In this document: piece after piece, positions 1 to 8,165 of the stretch
How positions within the stretch are numbered: position 1 is the stretch's first letter
Layout: every line of letters begins with the position of its first letter
Assembly: GCA_016840025.1 (NCBI GenBank)
Contig: JAEOTF010000251.1
Location: 1-35,725, forward strand
Reading direction: 5' to 3'
Length of the DNA stretch: 35,725 nt
Origin: Candidatus Hodarchaeota archaeon
GTDB lineage: Archaea; Asgardarchaeota; Heimdallarchaeia; Hodarchaeales; YT1-039
The notes under the pieces: model-generated
What the model saw: the letters and a program-made list of their open reading frames with translations, nothing else
Databases searched by the model: none
Told to the model about the DNA's origin: nothing
Position numbers and translations under genes: made by a program

Positions 1-3000
1 AATAATTGGTATTGCCATTAAAAGTGACTGTTAACGTATAGTTTCCTGGATTGAAGTCCAAGGTAAAGAGAAAAAGGATAAGCCCCGCGTCATCGGACTC
101 CTCTGCAGTTATGATCGTTTCTTGCTCTCCAGAAAAGAGTGATAAAGAAAAATTAAGGATATCGGAAACTAAATAACCTGTTGTGGTATGAAGACTGCCA
201 TTAAGTAACACTTCCGTGCCATAGATCCCGCTTAACGGTTCCCAGGAAGCAACGAGGATATTTTTCCGAATTTCCACTTCCATTGTAGTGAGAGACGCCT
301 CGTAATAAAAAGACCCCATAAAATCGGCTTTCAGGAAATAAATTCCAGGGGTGAGGGTATTAAACCAGGTTATCCCGCTCGTTCCATTGCTGTCGGTCAT
401 GGCTGTCCCGAGGGAACTCCATGTGTTTCCCTGGTCTGTCGATAACAGGAATTCAATAGATTGATGAGGGATAGGATTATCTAGTTCATCAATAAGTACC
501 GCTGTTATGGTACATGGCTCATAATAACGCAAATCCGTATAAGTAACAGTCAGATGGGCTGTGCTTCGAACAATAAGCGGTTGAGAGACAATAATTTCTT
601 GATAGTATACATCGGGAGATTTGGTCTCACAAGTGATGTCGTACGTGCCTGGTGAGAGTGAAAACGTTAACAATGCCTTCCCATCGGCTGTTGTCGTAGC
701 TACCGCTCTTTCTGTGCCGTTCGCAGCTAAAAGGACGACCACACCGCTTATGGGATCTTCTTGAATACCTTTTATCGTAACTTGAGCTGTCACTCCACTA
801 CCTGTAGAAATCGAAGCTGGAAGATCGAGGAACGCGGTTAAAGGTTCGAGGACAGTAATCGGATAAGAGAATTCCTCGGTAAGGATATATTCCCCACGGA
901 TTTGAATAGTAATCGTATAAAGGCCACGACTTTGAAAACTCAGGACTTGCTGGAATGACCCTGCTGCGTGCCAATCTATAAGGACTACTTGATCTAAGAG
1001 GATCCGAAATTCCTCAGTAACTTGTCCCTCGAAGGGGATAGAAGTTTGAACTTGGGTTTCATTGACCCAATTGGTGAGGGTTACTTGTGTACGGGCAAAG
1101 ATTGTGACTTCCATAAACATTATTTCATTTTCCTGATTCATAAGACGAAGAGATACATTACCTTTAAACGATGGTACATCCCACTCTATATCTCCTTGAC
1201 CCACGGAATCGAGACTCAAAGAAGCGATTGTAAGCCATGAAAGAGGCGAAGAGTTCAGTGGACTCCAGGTTAACTCGAGTTGTTCATAGGGGGCCCCTGT
1301 CACTTCTATAATCGTTGGTTCCATGCTTATAAGTGGGGGATTTATAGTCATATGTAGCGGGGCGCGCACTGTAAGCATACATGCACCCGAATTACTGGCA
1401 GGAAGTCTAAAATTGCCATAGTCACCTGTAAACTGCACTTCAAGCATATGAAGCCCCAAAGTAGCCTCTGTTGGAATGATATAATCATGAAGAAAATCGC
1501 CGTTCGCCAAAGTAAAGACAGTTGCGAACATCAGGTCATTATCCCAGAGTGTGACAGCTACATTCGCAATTCCTTGCCCTATTTCATCCAATAACCGTCC
1601 TGTTATCTCTACGGGCATTCCTGGAACAATATTAGTGCGATTTAGACTTAATGTGTCGAAATAAGGTTGTGAGAAAATCGTTAACGAGAAACTTTGGTGG
1701 GCAGGGCGATATATTTCAGATCCCTCATACTCCCAAACGAGGTTGAGAGACCCAATCGAATGAGTTAGGGGTACTGTATAGATATAATACACGGGACCAG
1801 TTACTTCGGTGGTCCAAATTAACGTTCCATTTTGATGACGGAGATTTAACACCCCTTCGGTGACAAAAATGGAATTTGTTAGAACTGTACAATTAAGAAT
1901 AGCTTGTGTATCGCGTTGAGCACTGCCATGATGTGTCAAAATGAATTCAATGTCGCTACGTATAGCTATCTCTGTGGTTATGGTTGTTTCGGGATACCAT
2001 GGTTCATATGGAACTACTTGGATTTCTACTTGGTGTACACCACCTGCTGTCCCTTGTGGAATTTGCCATTCAAACTCAGCCTTGCCATACATATCCGTAG
2101 TTGTGGGTCCTAGCTCGAATGGAATGGATAAAACTCGTACAGTTACGTTGCTTGAGACAGGTTGTGTAGGTATATCATTTTCAATAGCGTAAACAGTTAG
2201 ATGGACTATATCCCCTGTACTATATTCTTCCCTATCAAATTCATAGATAGTGTTTATTGTATCAATAATAATAGTAGAAACTGTTTCTTGGGTTTCAATA
2301 GTACTGGTTAAGGGGGAAGTAAGAGTAAGCTCAAATTCAATTAATCCTAATTGATAGGCATAGGTGGGGGTAAAGACATATGAGTAGTCACGGGCAGTGA
2401 CATCTGTTTCATCTAACAGTGTTTGTGAGGCATTTTGGATAGCTGTTAATGTAAGATGATGACCACTTGGGTCATCACCTTCTATATGGGCACTGAGGAG
2501 CAAATTGTCATTTTCTCGATTAACAGTTGTCTCATTACAACTTAAAGATATTGAATACCCTTCAACAAGGATTTGAATATTACATGAGCCAACAGATGGT
2601 GCATGGTCAGCATCAAGAGAACCAGTGTAACGTGCTTCGAGTGTATGAAATCCAGATGAATACCAAAATGGAATAAAAATGATAAATTCTGTAGTATAAG
2701 TCACCACTGCTTGTCCAATGATGTCTTGTCTTTGGAGAATAATATTCTCGGTTGTATCCACAAGACTGATGTAACCTCCCGAAAAAAATGGAAAAGCACC
2801 ACCTAAAATAGTGATTGAGACGTTAAAAGTAACAGAAGTCCCTAACCATATGGATGATCTATCAGAAACGATTGCTGTTTCCGTATCCCACGCTCCTGTT
2901 GATACGGGATCACCTATACATACTTCAGTGGTACCAGACGAAGGAGCATAACCAATCGTACCTTCATAGGTCGCAATAAACGTGCACCAACCTGTAGGGG

Positions 3001-3316
3001 TCCAAGGTTGGGCAACCCATTCAAGAAAAACGATACCGTCAACTATTTCACCAGATACCGTATAAAAATAATCAGATGCTTCTCTTATTGTGATTAATCC
3101 GTTGGGTACAGGGGTGTCCTCAGCGGACACATGGACTGTGAAGCTCACCGCATCAAATGTATGAATCTCAATCTTATCTGGAAAAATCTCGGTGATAGTC
3201 ACTTGATCGCTTTGTGGAGCGGCCTTTACCGTATTACTTTTATCAAATATACCACTGATTGTGAAAATGATATAGAGGAATAAGAGCAGAATAAGTAGCT
3301 TTTTCAGTCCTTTCAA
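1..3316 (-). CDS. Giant secreted/surface protein with tandem Ig-like repeats (C-terminus beyond left edge)
   Basis: This frame is open on the minus strand from the left edge to a TTG start at 3316, about 1,105 residues, with no stop where I checked it. The start is preceded by AAAGGTG six bases away; a GTG at 3325 in frame lies inside that site and is less likely. The N-terminus has basic residues, then a run of leucines and isoleucines ending near KAAPQSD, a typical signal peptide. The rest is beta-rich and repeats about every 100-110 residues with phrases such as PGNYTLTVTFNG, PGIYFLKADF and YTDLRYYEPCTITAVL. These are hallmarks of bacterial/archaeal Ig-like (invasin/Big-type) surface domains; roughly ten fit. 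No enzyme motif was seen. Role in adhesion or envelope is inferred from architecture only. The membrane or wall anchor, if any, lies outside the window. Confidence 0.82.
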   Translation of the reverse strand, partial: MKGLKKLLILLLFLYIIFTISGIFDKSNTVKAAPQSDQVTITEIFPDKIEIHTFDAVSFTVHVSAEDTPVPNGLITIREASDYFYTVSGEIVDGIVFLEWVAQPWTPTGWCTFIATYEGTIGYAPSSGTTEVCIGDPVSTGAWDTETAIVSDRSSIWLGTSVTFNVSITILGGAFPFFSGGYISLVDTTENIILQRQDIIGQAVVTYTTEFIIFIPFWYSSGFHTLEARYTGSLDADHAPSVGSCNIQILVEGYSISLSCNETTVNRENDNLLLSAHIEGDDPSGHHLTLTAIQNASQTLLDETDVTARDYSYVFTPTYAYQLGLIEFELTLTSPLTSTIETQETVSTIIIDTINTIYEFDREEYSTGDIVHLTVYAIENDIPTQPVSSNVTVRVLSIPFELGPTTTDMYGKAEFEWQIPQGTAGGVHQVEIQVVPYEPWYPETTITTEIAIRSDIEFILTHHGSAQRDTQAILNCTVLTNSIFVTEGVLNLRHQNGTLIWTTEVTGPVYYIYTVPLTHSIGSLNLVWEYEGSEIYRPAHQSFSLTIFSQPYFDTLSLNRTNIVPGMPVEITGRLLDEIGQGIANVAVTLWDNDLMFATVFTLANGDFLHDYIIPTEATLGLHMLEVQFTGDYGNFRLPASNSGACMLTVRAPLHMTINPPLISMEPTIIEVTGAPYEQLELTWSPLNSSPLSWLTIASLSLDSVGQGDIEWDVPSFKGNVSLRLMNQENEIMFMEVTIFARTQVTLTNWVNETQVQTSIPFEGQVTEEFRILLDQVVLIDWHAAGSFQQVLSFQSRGLYTITIQIRGEYILTEEFSYPITVLEPLTAFLDLPASISTGSGVTAQVTIKGIQEDPISGVVVLLAANGTERAVATTTADGKALLTFSLSPGTYDITCETKSPDVYYQEIIVSQPLIVRSTAHLTVTYTDLRYYEPCTITAVLIDELDNPIPHQSIEFLLSTDQGNTWSSLGTAMTDSNGTSGITWFNTLTPGIYFLKADFMGSFYYEASLTTMEVEIRKNILVASWEPLSGIYGTEVLLNGSLHTTTGYLVSDILNFSLSLFSGEQETIITAEESDDAGLILFLFTLDFNPGNYTLTVTFNGNTNY

Positions 3317-3367
3317 GGTGTACACCTTTTCATTCTTTCACTTATCCCCGCTGTTTTTATTGGTCTG

Positions 3368-3387
3368 AAAAGTCGCTACTGACTTTT
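3368..3387. promoter_or_regulatory. Inverted repeat AAAAGTC-n6-GACTTTT in divergent promoter region
   Basis: A perfect 7-bp inverted repeat (3368-3374 with 3381-3387) separated by six bases lies between the divergently transcribed surface-protein gene and the hypothetical gene at 3436. It sits just beside the TATA box at 3394. It could be an operator for a dimeric regulator or a hairpin in the surface-protein leader. The function is inference only. Confidence 0.3.
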
Positions 3388-3393
3388 TTCTGA

Positions 3394-3404
3394 GCTTTAA
3401 ATAG
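3394..3404 (+). promoter_or_regulatory. TATA box GCTTTAAATAG
   Basis: The A/T core lies 32 bases before the ATG at 3436, which would put transcription start a few bases before the start codon given the usual archaeal spacing of about 25. An identical core GCTTTAAATAG precedes the histone gene on the minus strand. Its opposite strand reads CTATTTAAAGC, so it might also serve the divergent surface-protein gene with a leader of about 55 bases. Confidence 0.45.
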
Positions 3405-3435
3405 GCAAATCAATGGGAAGCGCAAGTGAAAAAAC

Positions 3436-4200
3436 ATGTTTAAGGTACGCTCTAGAAGTACTTCTGGATCAACTCAAGAAGAATATTCTTTTTTTAAACC
3501 TAATCACATTTCTTTCTTCTCAATAGATAAGAACCAGCAGGAAGATTCCAATTCTTTCCAGAATGACACATTATCAATCCGTACATATGCAATACCTCGA
3601 GAAAAGCATGTATTACTTCATCTTTTGACCAATGAAACGTTTAACACATGTTTAGCAGGTTGTGTTTCTGAAATATTATGCTTACTGCCTTTTAATCAAC
3701 GTGGTGCTAAAAATTTATTCGATATCATCCATTTCGGGAACATTAAGCTCATAAAGCGTGTTGTTCGCATTACATCAAATAATAATACCTCACAACAGGA
3801 ATTTATGGGTCTCTTGATCCTTGCTCAAGTAATGGTGTCTTTCCCAGTTACAAAAAATCCCACTAAACAACAATTAAAAGAAGTGGTGAATCAGCTGAAA
3901 GAGGATAGCCAAGTTTATACTAAGGTATTAAAAGTAAATGGCTGTCGAGTGAAAAGATTAACGAGAAAAGAGCAATTACACTATTTGAAGGATGGGGAAG
4001 TTAGACTAAAGGATGTTATATTCTTTCAAAAGGAAGAAGATTTGATATCATTTCTTCCTAAACGAATACAACTTTCTAATCCTTCCTTAGTAAGATCCCC
4101 TACAATGATCCCAGTTAGTAAGATTCCAAAAGTTCCAACTAATATTTTTCACAGATTTTATCAAATACCTACTAAAGAAGTCGCTACCCATAGGAGGTAA
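3436..4200 (+). CDS. Hypothetical protein, 254 aa
   Basis: I do not recognise this family. The protein is soluble, with no signal peptide or membrane segment, and is lysine/glutamine-rich. The centre (about residues 85-135) alternates hydrophobic strands and charged stretches (NLFDIIHFGNIKLIKRVVRI), followed by a helical region (about 140-165). The last 50 residues are rich in proline, serine and lysine and are probably disordered. A TATA box lies close upstream. The stop codon TAA is embedded in the Shine-Dalgarno GGAGGTAA of the next gene, so the two are probably translationally coupled. Confidence 0.6.
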   Translation: MFKVRSRSTSGSTQEEYSFFKPNHISFFSIDKNQQEDSNSFQNDTLSIRTYAIPREKHVLLHLLTNETFNTCLAGCVSEILCLLPFNQRGAKNLFDIIHFGNIKLIKRVVRITSNNNTSQQEFMGLLILAQVMVSFPVTKNPTKQQLKEVVNQLKEDSQVYTKVLKVNGCRVKRLTRKEQLHYLKDGEVRLKDVIFFQKEEDLISFLPKRIQLSNPSLVRSPTMIPVSKIPKVPTNIFHRFYQIPTKEVATHRR

Positions 4201-4205
4201 CTTAA

Positions 4206-4472
4206 GTGTCTAGAACCCTACAGGATTCCAATGTATCCTCTATAATTCCCTTTTTTCATCAACCGCGCGCATTTTTGATGATCGAGTGTGTGTGTGGAAA
4301 AAGACATCAAGTGGACTTAAATAAACTTCCAACAACCACTACCCGTCAAGTTCAAGTGGAACAGGAATGTGAACGTGCAAGACATTTTATCATTCATAGT
4401 GGGTACCCTCGCTACCGGAAGATTCTTCTTATTTCTGAATTTGGGGACGAATTGTGTGATCAATATACTTGA
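4206..4472 (+). CDS. Small hypothetical protein, 88 aa, overlapping the next gene out of frame
   Basis: The GTG start is preceded by a strong GGAGGT site seven bases away, which overlaps the stop codon of the previous gene. This is the best initiation signal in the neighbourhood. The protein has a short CVCGKRH motif at about residues 29-35 that could bind metal but has too few ligands to call a zinc ribbon. It ends inside the membrane-protein gene that starts at 4369 in a different frame, with about 100 bases of overlap. Either these are two overlapping genes, or one membrane protein with a soluble N-terminus has been split by a frameshift near 4370-4470. Confidence 0.45.
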   Translation: MSRTLQDSNVSSIIPFFHQPRAFLMIECVCGKRHQVDLNKLPTTTTRQVQVEQECERARHFIIHSGYPRYRKILLISEFGDELCDQYT

Positions 4473-5226
4473 AGGGATTATAATCGCTGTTTTTTCCGAA
4501 TGCATGGAATGGTATCAGAACAATATTGTAGCGGGTTTTACCCGTTTCCCTTACCTTCTCCTATCTATGGTATTTACTTATGTGTTCATTCAGATATTGT
4601 TTCTATTAATCCCCCCATTAAGAAAATTAATGCTAATTCTTGCACTTCCATTCCGTTACATGCATGTCTGGCTTCACGTAGATGCAGCAAAGAAGGTAAA
4701 CAAGCAGAAAAATGGGGATAATAATAAGACAGTAACGATAAGTTTATGGACCCAATTAAAAGGAAAGGATTGTGCTCAGATCTCCCTTGAAGCCTATTCA
4801 ACACGGGCCGCCTTAAAGATTGCTTCAGCGCCACTAAAAGGCGCTATCGCCTTATTACTCTTTATTATCTTATCAAGTCCTATTCTAGCAAGATTGGGAC
4901 TCTTAGGACTTTTGATTCATATCTATCTTATTTTCAGTTGTTTCGGTGTTGCATGGCCGAGTTTCTCAGATTATTCATTTGTATATCAAGGAGCTATGAT
5001 CCACCCAGATTCGTTTTCCCCAGGTTATTTATTATGGATCTACTTCATTTTCGCGATTTCAGGATACATCACCTTGAACCGTACTGGTTCTGCGGTCTCA
5101 GCTCTAATGGATGGCTTAATTTGGTCCATAATATATTTGGTAGGATTTTTAGTGCTTACAAAAGTACTAAAGCAGGGGAATGTAAATATAAAAAAGAAAT
5201 ACCACTTTTTTAATCGATTAAGTTAG
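4369..5226 (+). CDS. Polytopic membrane protein, 285 aa
   Basis: Several hydrophobic segments are visible: about residues 8-40, 55-90, 158-190, 205-230 and 255-275. Between the second and third is a soluble stretch of about 60 residues beginning PFRYMHVWLHVDAAKK. The spacing of two histidines (HVWLH) followed by AAK, and a later WPSFSDY, faintly recall membrane-embedded site-2-type metalloprotease folds whose HExxH is degenerate. That is weak and I do not assign activity. The GTG start has only a short upstream AGGA. It overlaps the previous small ORF, so the true N-terminus may be that ORF joined by a frameshift. Function unknown. Confidence 0.6.
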   Translation: MNVQDILSFIVGTLATGRFFLFLNLGTNCVINILEGIIIAVFSECMEWYQNNIVAGFTRFPYLLLSMVFTYVFIQILFLLIPPLRKLMLILALPFRYMHVWLHVDAAKKVNKQKNGDNNKTVTISLWTQLKGKDCAQISLEAYSTRAALKIASAPLKGAIALLLFIILSSPILARLGLLGLLIHIYLIFSCFGVAWPSFSDYSFVYQGAMIHPDSFSPGYLLWIYFIFAISGYITLNRTGSAVSALMDGLIWSIIYLVGFLVLTKVLKQGNVNIKKKYHFFNRLS

Positions 5227-5295
5227 AAAATAAGACATTTTCTACCTAATACAATTATAAAACGCGTAATAACTCAGTTTAATGCCAACTATTAT

Positions 5296-5559
5296 TCAAT
5301 TAGTGTAAAACAGGTTATCTATTTCATTTTCCCAGTAATTAATGGCTCTCTTTCTGTTAGTGAAAAATTTCTCGGTTTTTACCACCTCATAATCTCGGTA
5401 AGTTATGACAGATAGATAACGAAAAAAAATGATGCCCTCACAGTAGATTCTTTCCACCCTATGTTGAGAATTAACGTTTGTATAATTCTTTAAGACTTTT
5501 CCTGATCCTCGATTAAGTTTAACTGGAAGGTTGACTTTAATTTCTGGGATTACTGTCAA
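5296..5559 (-). CDS. Small hypothetical protein, 87 aa
   Basis: The TTG start at 5559 is preceded by GGTGA six bases away, a good archaeal ribosome-binding site, which argues that this is real. The product is basic, with a predicted strand-rich middle (RIYCEGIIFFRYLSVITYRDYE) and a C-terminal helix rich in N, R and W. It runs convergent to the membrane-protein gene. I recognise no family. Confidence 0.4.
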   Translation of the reverse strand: MTVIPEIKVNLPVKLNRGSGKVLKNYTNVNSQHRVERIYCEGIIFFRYLSVITYRDYEVVKTEKFFTNRKRAINYWENEIDNLFYTN

Positions 5560-5650
5560 TAGCCGTCACCAAACACCTTTCACTTATCTCCTCTTATCTC
5601 CTCTATTTAAGAGTCTGAAGAAAGAGGTGGCTATTTTTCTATTTCAGACA

Positions 5651-5659
5651 CTTATAAAG
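5651..5659 (+). promoter_or_regulatory. Possible TATA box CTTATAAAG for the 45-aa ORF
   Basis: The element CTTATAAAG lies 30 bases before the ATG at 5689, consistent with a very short leader. Confidence 0.3.
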
Positions 5660-5688
5660 AGCAGGAAAATATTTTTCTGAGGATAAAA

Positions 5689-5826
5689 ATGGAACAACCT
5701 ATCTCACCCCTTCACCCTAAATCTGATAATATTACGTCTCTTGTTTCCTTAATTGCATTATTCTATACTCAAGGCAATACCGCAATGGCAAGACAACTAC
5801 TCAATATATTGCACAATAAGGAATAA
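5689..5826 (+). CDS. Micro-protein, 45 aa
   Basis: ATG is preceded by GAGGAT at a spacing of about six bases, and a TATA-like CTTATAAAG lies 30 bases upstream. The predicted peptide starts MEQPISPLHPKSDN and then forms one or two helices (TSLVSLIALFYTQGN, TAMARQLLNILHNKE) of the kind seen in a single TPR-like hairpin. It is isolated between a minus-strand hypothetical gene and the minus-strand prenyltransferase. The combination of promoter, ribosome-binding site and clean helical composition supports a real small gene. Function unknown. Confidence 0.45.
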   Translation: MEQPISPLHPKSDNITSLVSLIALFYTQGNTAMARQLLNILHNKE

Positions 5827-5980
5827 AAAGAGCATTAATATTCAACTCATATAATTTAAAGTCATTACACAGGTTGATTTGAAAATATCAAATGAAAGAG
5901 GATAATTAGACGTTATTTTTAGTGATAATATAGTTTTGAAGAGATAGGGAGAAAAGAAGCTGAAATAACAGTATTCAGGA

Positions 5981-6913
5981 TCAAATTAAAAAACCAAAGT
6001 TCCCTAGTAATATTGCTAAAACCCGACCGACTACAAGACCTAACGAGGTAATCCATGAGAATCTAGCTAATGATCTTTTCATTCCCTTTTGATGTGTTAG
6101 CACAGCTGGCGTCCTAAGATATTGGAAGAGGAGATACCCCCCATATATCCCAAAAATACTATCTAGTGGAAGTATTCCAAATAAGATCCCTAGGAGGATT
6201 AGACTATAGTTCAAAACGGCATAAAACTGAAGGTTTTTCACTGTTGGTACAATACCAAACACAATAGGGAGAGATCTTACATTATTAGCTTTATCGCCCT
6301 TAATATCGCGCAGATCACCCATAGTAGTGGTTAAGAACATTAATGTCATGAAAAAAGGCAATAACACCATAAATATTCGGGATACGGAGTTCGTTATAGC
6401 TGTATAACTGATCAAGGGCACAAAAGACCAGCCATACGCTACAAAGAACGGTTTAATAAGATAGCTTTTCATCCGAAAGCGAGAATAGGCGATACCCGAA
6501 AAAACAGGACCAGTTAACATAAGAAGTAATGCCAAAAATCGCCCAAACACCAATAACGGCACAATGCTTATCATTAACATACTTGTTAGGAAAAGCTTGC
6601 ACTCACGGACTGTTAATTCACCAGTTACTAAGGGACGTTTTGGGGCATTAATCCGATCTTCTTCTAAATCAGTAAGTTGATTGTAACCATAGGAAAAAGC
6701 TGCTATAGCTGCAATAGAAACAAGGGCAATAATCGCCAAAGATAGATTCTCAACCGTCAATCCAGCATAACAAATACCAACTAAACCATTTATCAGACCC
6801 ATCAAGACAACGGACGGTCGTACTAGTTTCGAATAAGAATGAAGAAGGCGAAGTTGCTGTGGGCTTCCAATAACAGGTTCTTTAGTCGCAAGCATAATAA
6901 GTCGTGTCTCCAA
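5981..6913 (-). CDS. UbiA-family membrane prenyltransferase
   Basis: This is an integral-membrane aromatic/glycerol prenyltransferase of about 310 residues, the usual length. Both Asp-rich motifs that bind Mg-diphosphate are present: NQLTDLEED (residues 78-86) and DLRDIKGD (200-207). The sequence between and after them is made of hydrophobic helices, eight or nine in total. Family members attach polyprenyl chains to quinone precursors, heme or geranylgeranylglyceryl phosphate; in Archaea the last (DGGGP synthase, ether-lipid synthesis) is the commonest role. The exact acceptor cannot be told from the sequence. The TTG start at 6913 follows AGGTG at a spacing of about seven bases. No quinone-pathway genes flank it; the upstream neighbour on the same strand is the TFIIB-like gene, 80 bases away. 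Confidence 0.88.
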   Translation of the reverse strand: METRLIMLATKEPVIGSPQQLRLLHSYSKLVRPSVVLMGLINGLVGICYAGLTVENLSLAIIALVSIAAIAAFSYGYNQLTDLEEDRINAPKRPLVTGELTVRECKLFLTSMLMISIVPLLVFGRFLALLLMLTGPVFSGIAYSRFRMKSYLIKPFFVAYGWSFVPLISYTAITNSVSRIFMVLLPFFMTLMFLTTTMGDLRDIKGDKANNVRSLPIVFGIVPTVKNLQFYAVLNYSLILLGILFGILPLDSIFGIYGGYLLFQYLRTPAVLTHQKGMKRSLARFSWITSLGLVVGRVLAILLGNFGFLI

Positions 6914-6993
6914 TCATCCCCACCTAAGGTTGTACTTTTAAAGATCCAAAAAAATGTAGTTAATAAATAAATGTACAGATTTTTGCTCATTAA

Positions 6994-7890
6994 CTACTTT
7001 TTCTTGCATTGTTTTCGGATATAGTGAATCGCAGTGGAAATTTTCTTTTTCAGGCGTGGATCATGGATCGTCCGTAAATTTCGGGTTTTTAAAACGGTTT
7101 TACAAGCGATCTCAACAATAGCATGTCCGTAGATTTCGGGATCCTTCGGTACCTGCTGCTTACGTTCTAAAAACTTACAGATTTGTTGACTGTGCTCTAG
7201 GATAGGTTTTTTTTGACTTGGATCTACATTTAATTCAGCGATTAGTCGACCGATTTGAAAACGGATCACAGAAAAGGTATCAGTATTTCCACGGTTTTGA
7301 TAGAAACTTTTGAATGCTCCGCCTTGGATCGCTTTGAATTTCGCTGTAGCTACTTTGGTTTTGTCTATGTTAACCTCTAACTCCCCATTAATTTCATGTA
7401 GAGTCTGCCAAGGGATAGTCCGACAAGAAATCCGTAATAGCGCTTCAAGGTATCCGAGAATCCGACAAAGCGCCGTTTCATCTGTCATGACCTTAGATGG
7501 ATCCGTCACATAGAGCTCCGCTATCGCTTGGTCGAGCAAAGACTCAGGAAACCATTGAGACAGGAGACTGGCAAAATGGAGATTCCGTTGAAAAGTTTTA
7601 GATGCAAGATTATTTTCTTTCGAGGTGATTCGGTCGTGAAGGGATTTAAGCTTGTAGAAATCTTTTTTAGAATACTCAGACCTAGAAGGAGCGCTTATTT
7701 TACTACCAAGCTTCCATCGTAGCGGTTTCATACCCGTAGTGTCATAAGAATCTTCTTCAAATTGAACAGGCTTACTTTCGGTCGAATCATTCTCTTTTGC
7801 TGTAAACAAAGTTTCAGAATAACATTCTTTACGGGTAAGTAATTTTACTAAAGAAGGTCCCACTTTTTGTTCTTTATCCTTGGATGGCAT
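6994..7890 (-). CDS. Divergent TFIIB-like protein lacking the zinc ribbon
   Basis: I read this as a transcription factor B paralogue. After a charged N-terminus of about 50 residues comes a stretch (about 54-102) that resembles the B-reader/linker of TFB: KPLRWKLGSKI, then an R/K-rich helix, then SKTFQRNLHFASLL, matching the usual ERNLAFALSEI pattern that opens the first cyclin repeat. Two helical repeats follow (about 103-190 and 205-298). The second contains VPKDPEIYGHAIVEIACKTV and ends with TIHDPRLKKKISTAIHYIRK, in the place of the DNA-contacting TIRNRYKEL helix. The N-terminal Cys4 ribbon that recruits RNA polymerase is absent; the only cysteines are scattered. The family call is by eye and could be wrong; a different cyclin-fold or helical DNA-binding protein is the alternative. 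Confidence 0.5.
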   Translation of the reverse strand: MPSKDKEQKVGPSLVKLLTRKECYSETLFTAKENDSTESKPVQFEEDSYDTTGMKPLRWKLGSKISAPSRSEYSKKDFYKLKSLHDRITSKENNLASKTFQRNLHFASLLSQWFPESLLDQAIAELYVTDPSKVMTDETALCRILGYLEALLRISCRTIPWQTLHEINGELEVNIDKTKVATAKFKAIQGGAFKSFYQNRGNTDTFSVIRFQIGRLIAELNVDPSQKKPILEHSQQICKFLERKQQVPKDPEIYGHAIVEIACKTVLKTRNLRTIHDPRLKKKISTAIHYIRKQCKKK

Positions 7891-8128
7891 TTCATTTCAA
7901 GGATGGTGGAAGAACAAATAAGCGATAACAGACCCTTCATTCCATCTGTTGTCATCTTTAAATCAGCAGAAACGTAAGACTAAATTCAAATTTAAGCCTA
8001 GAAAATAGAAATAACTTCTATTTTACAATTATAACAAGGTCTAATAATATAAGTTGTTTAAAAGATGGTAAGTGCCAAATTGTTCGGTTCTAAGTTCACT
8101 TTGGATTCGTTAAAACTCGTCTTCTGAC

Positions 8129-8137
8129 CTTTAAAAA
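8129..8137 (+). promoter_or_regulatory. Possible TATA box (CCTTTAAAAA)
   Basis: An A/T core lies 29-37 bases before the GTG at 8166, so the transcript would start within about ten bases of the start codon. The 275-base gap before it shows nothing else I can name. Confidence 0.3.
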
Positions 8138-8165
8138 CGGTAAGCAAGCGATAGTACGATAGAAG

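Noticed and set aside
1022..2192. Short plus-strand ORFs inside the first 3.3 kb
   Set aside because: They lie opposite the continuous Ig-like protein and have no ribosome-binding sites.
4369..5226. Site-2-type metalloprotease call from HVWLH
   Set aside because: The essential Glu of HExxH is absent and the second metal motif is not convincing.
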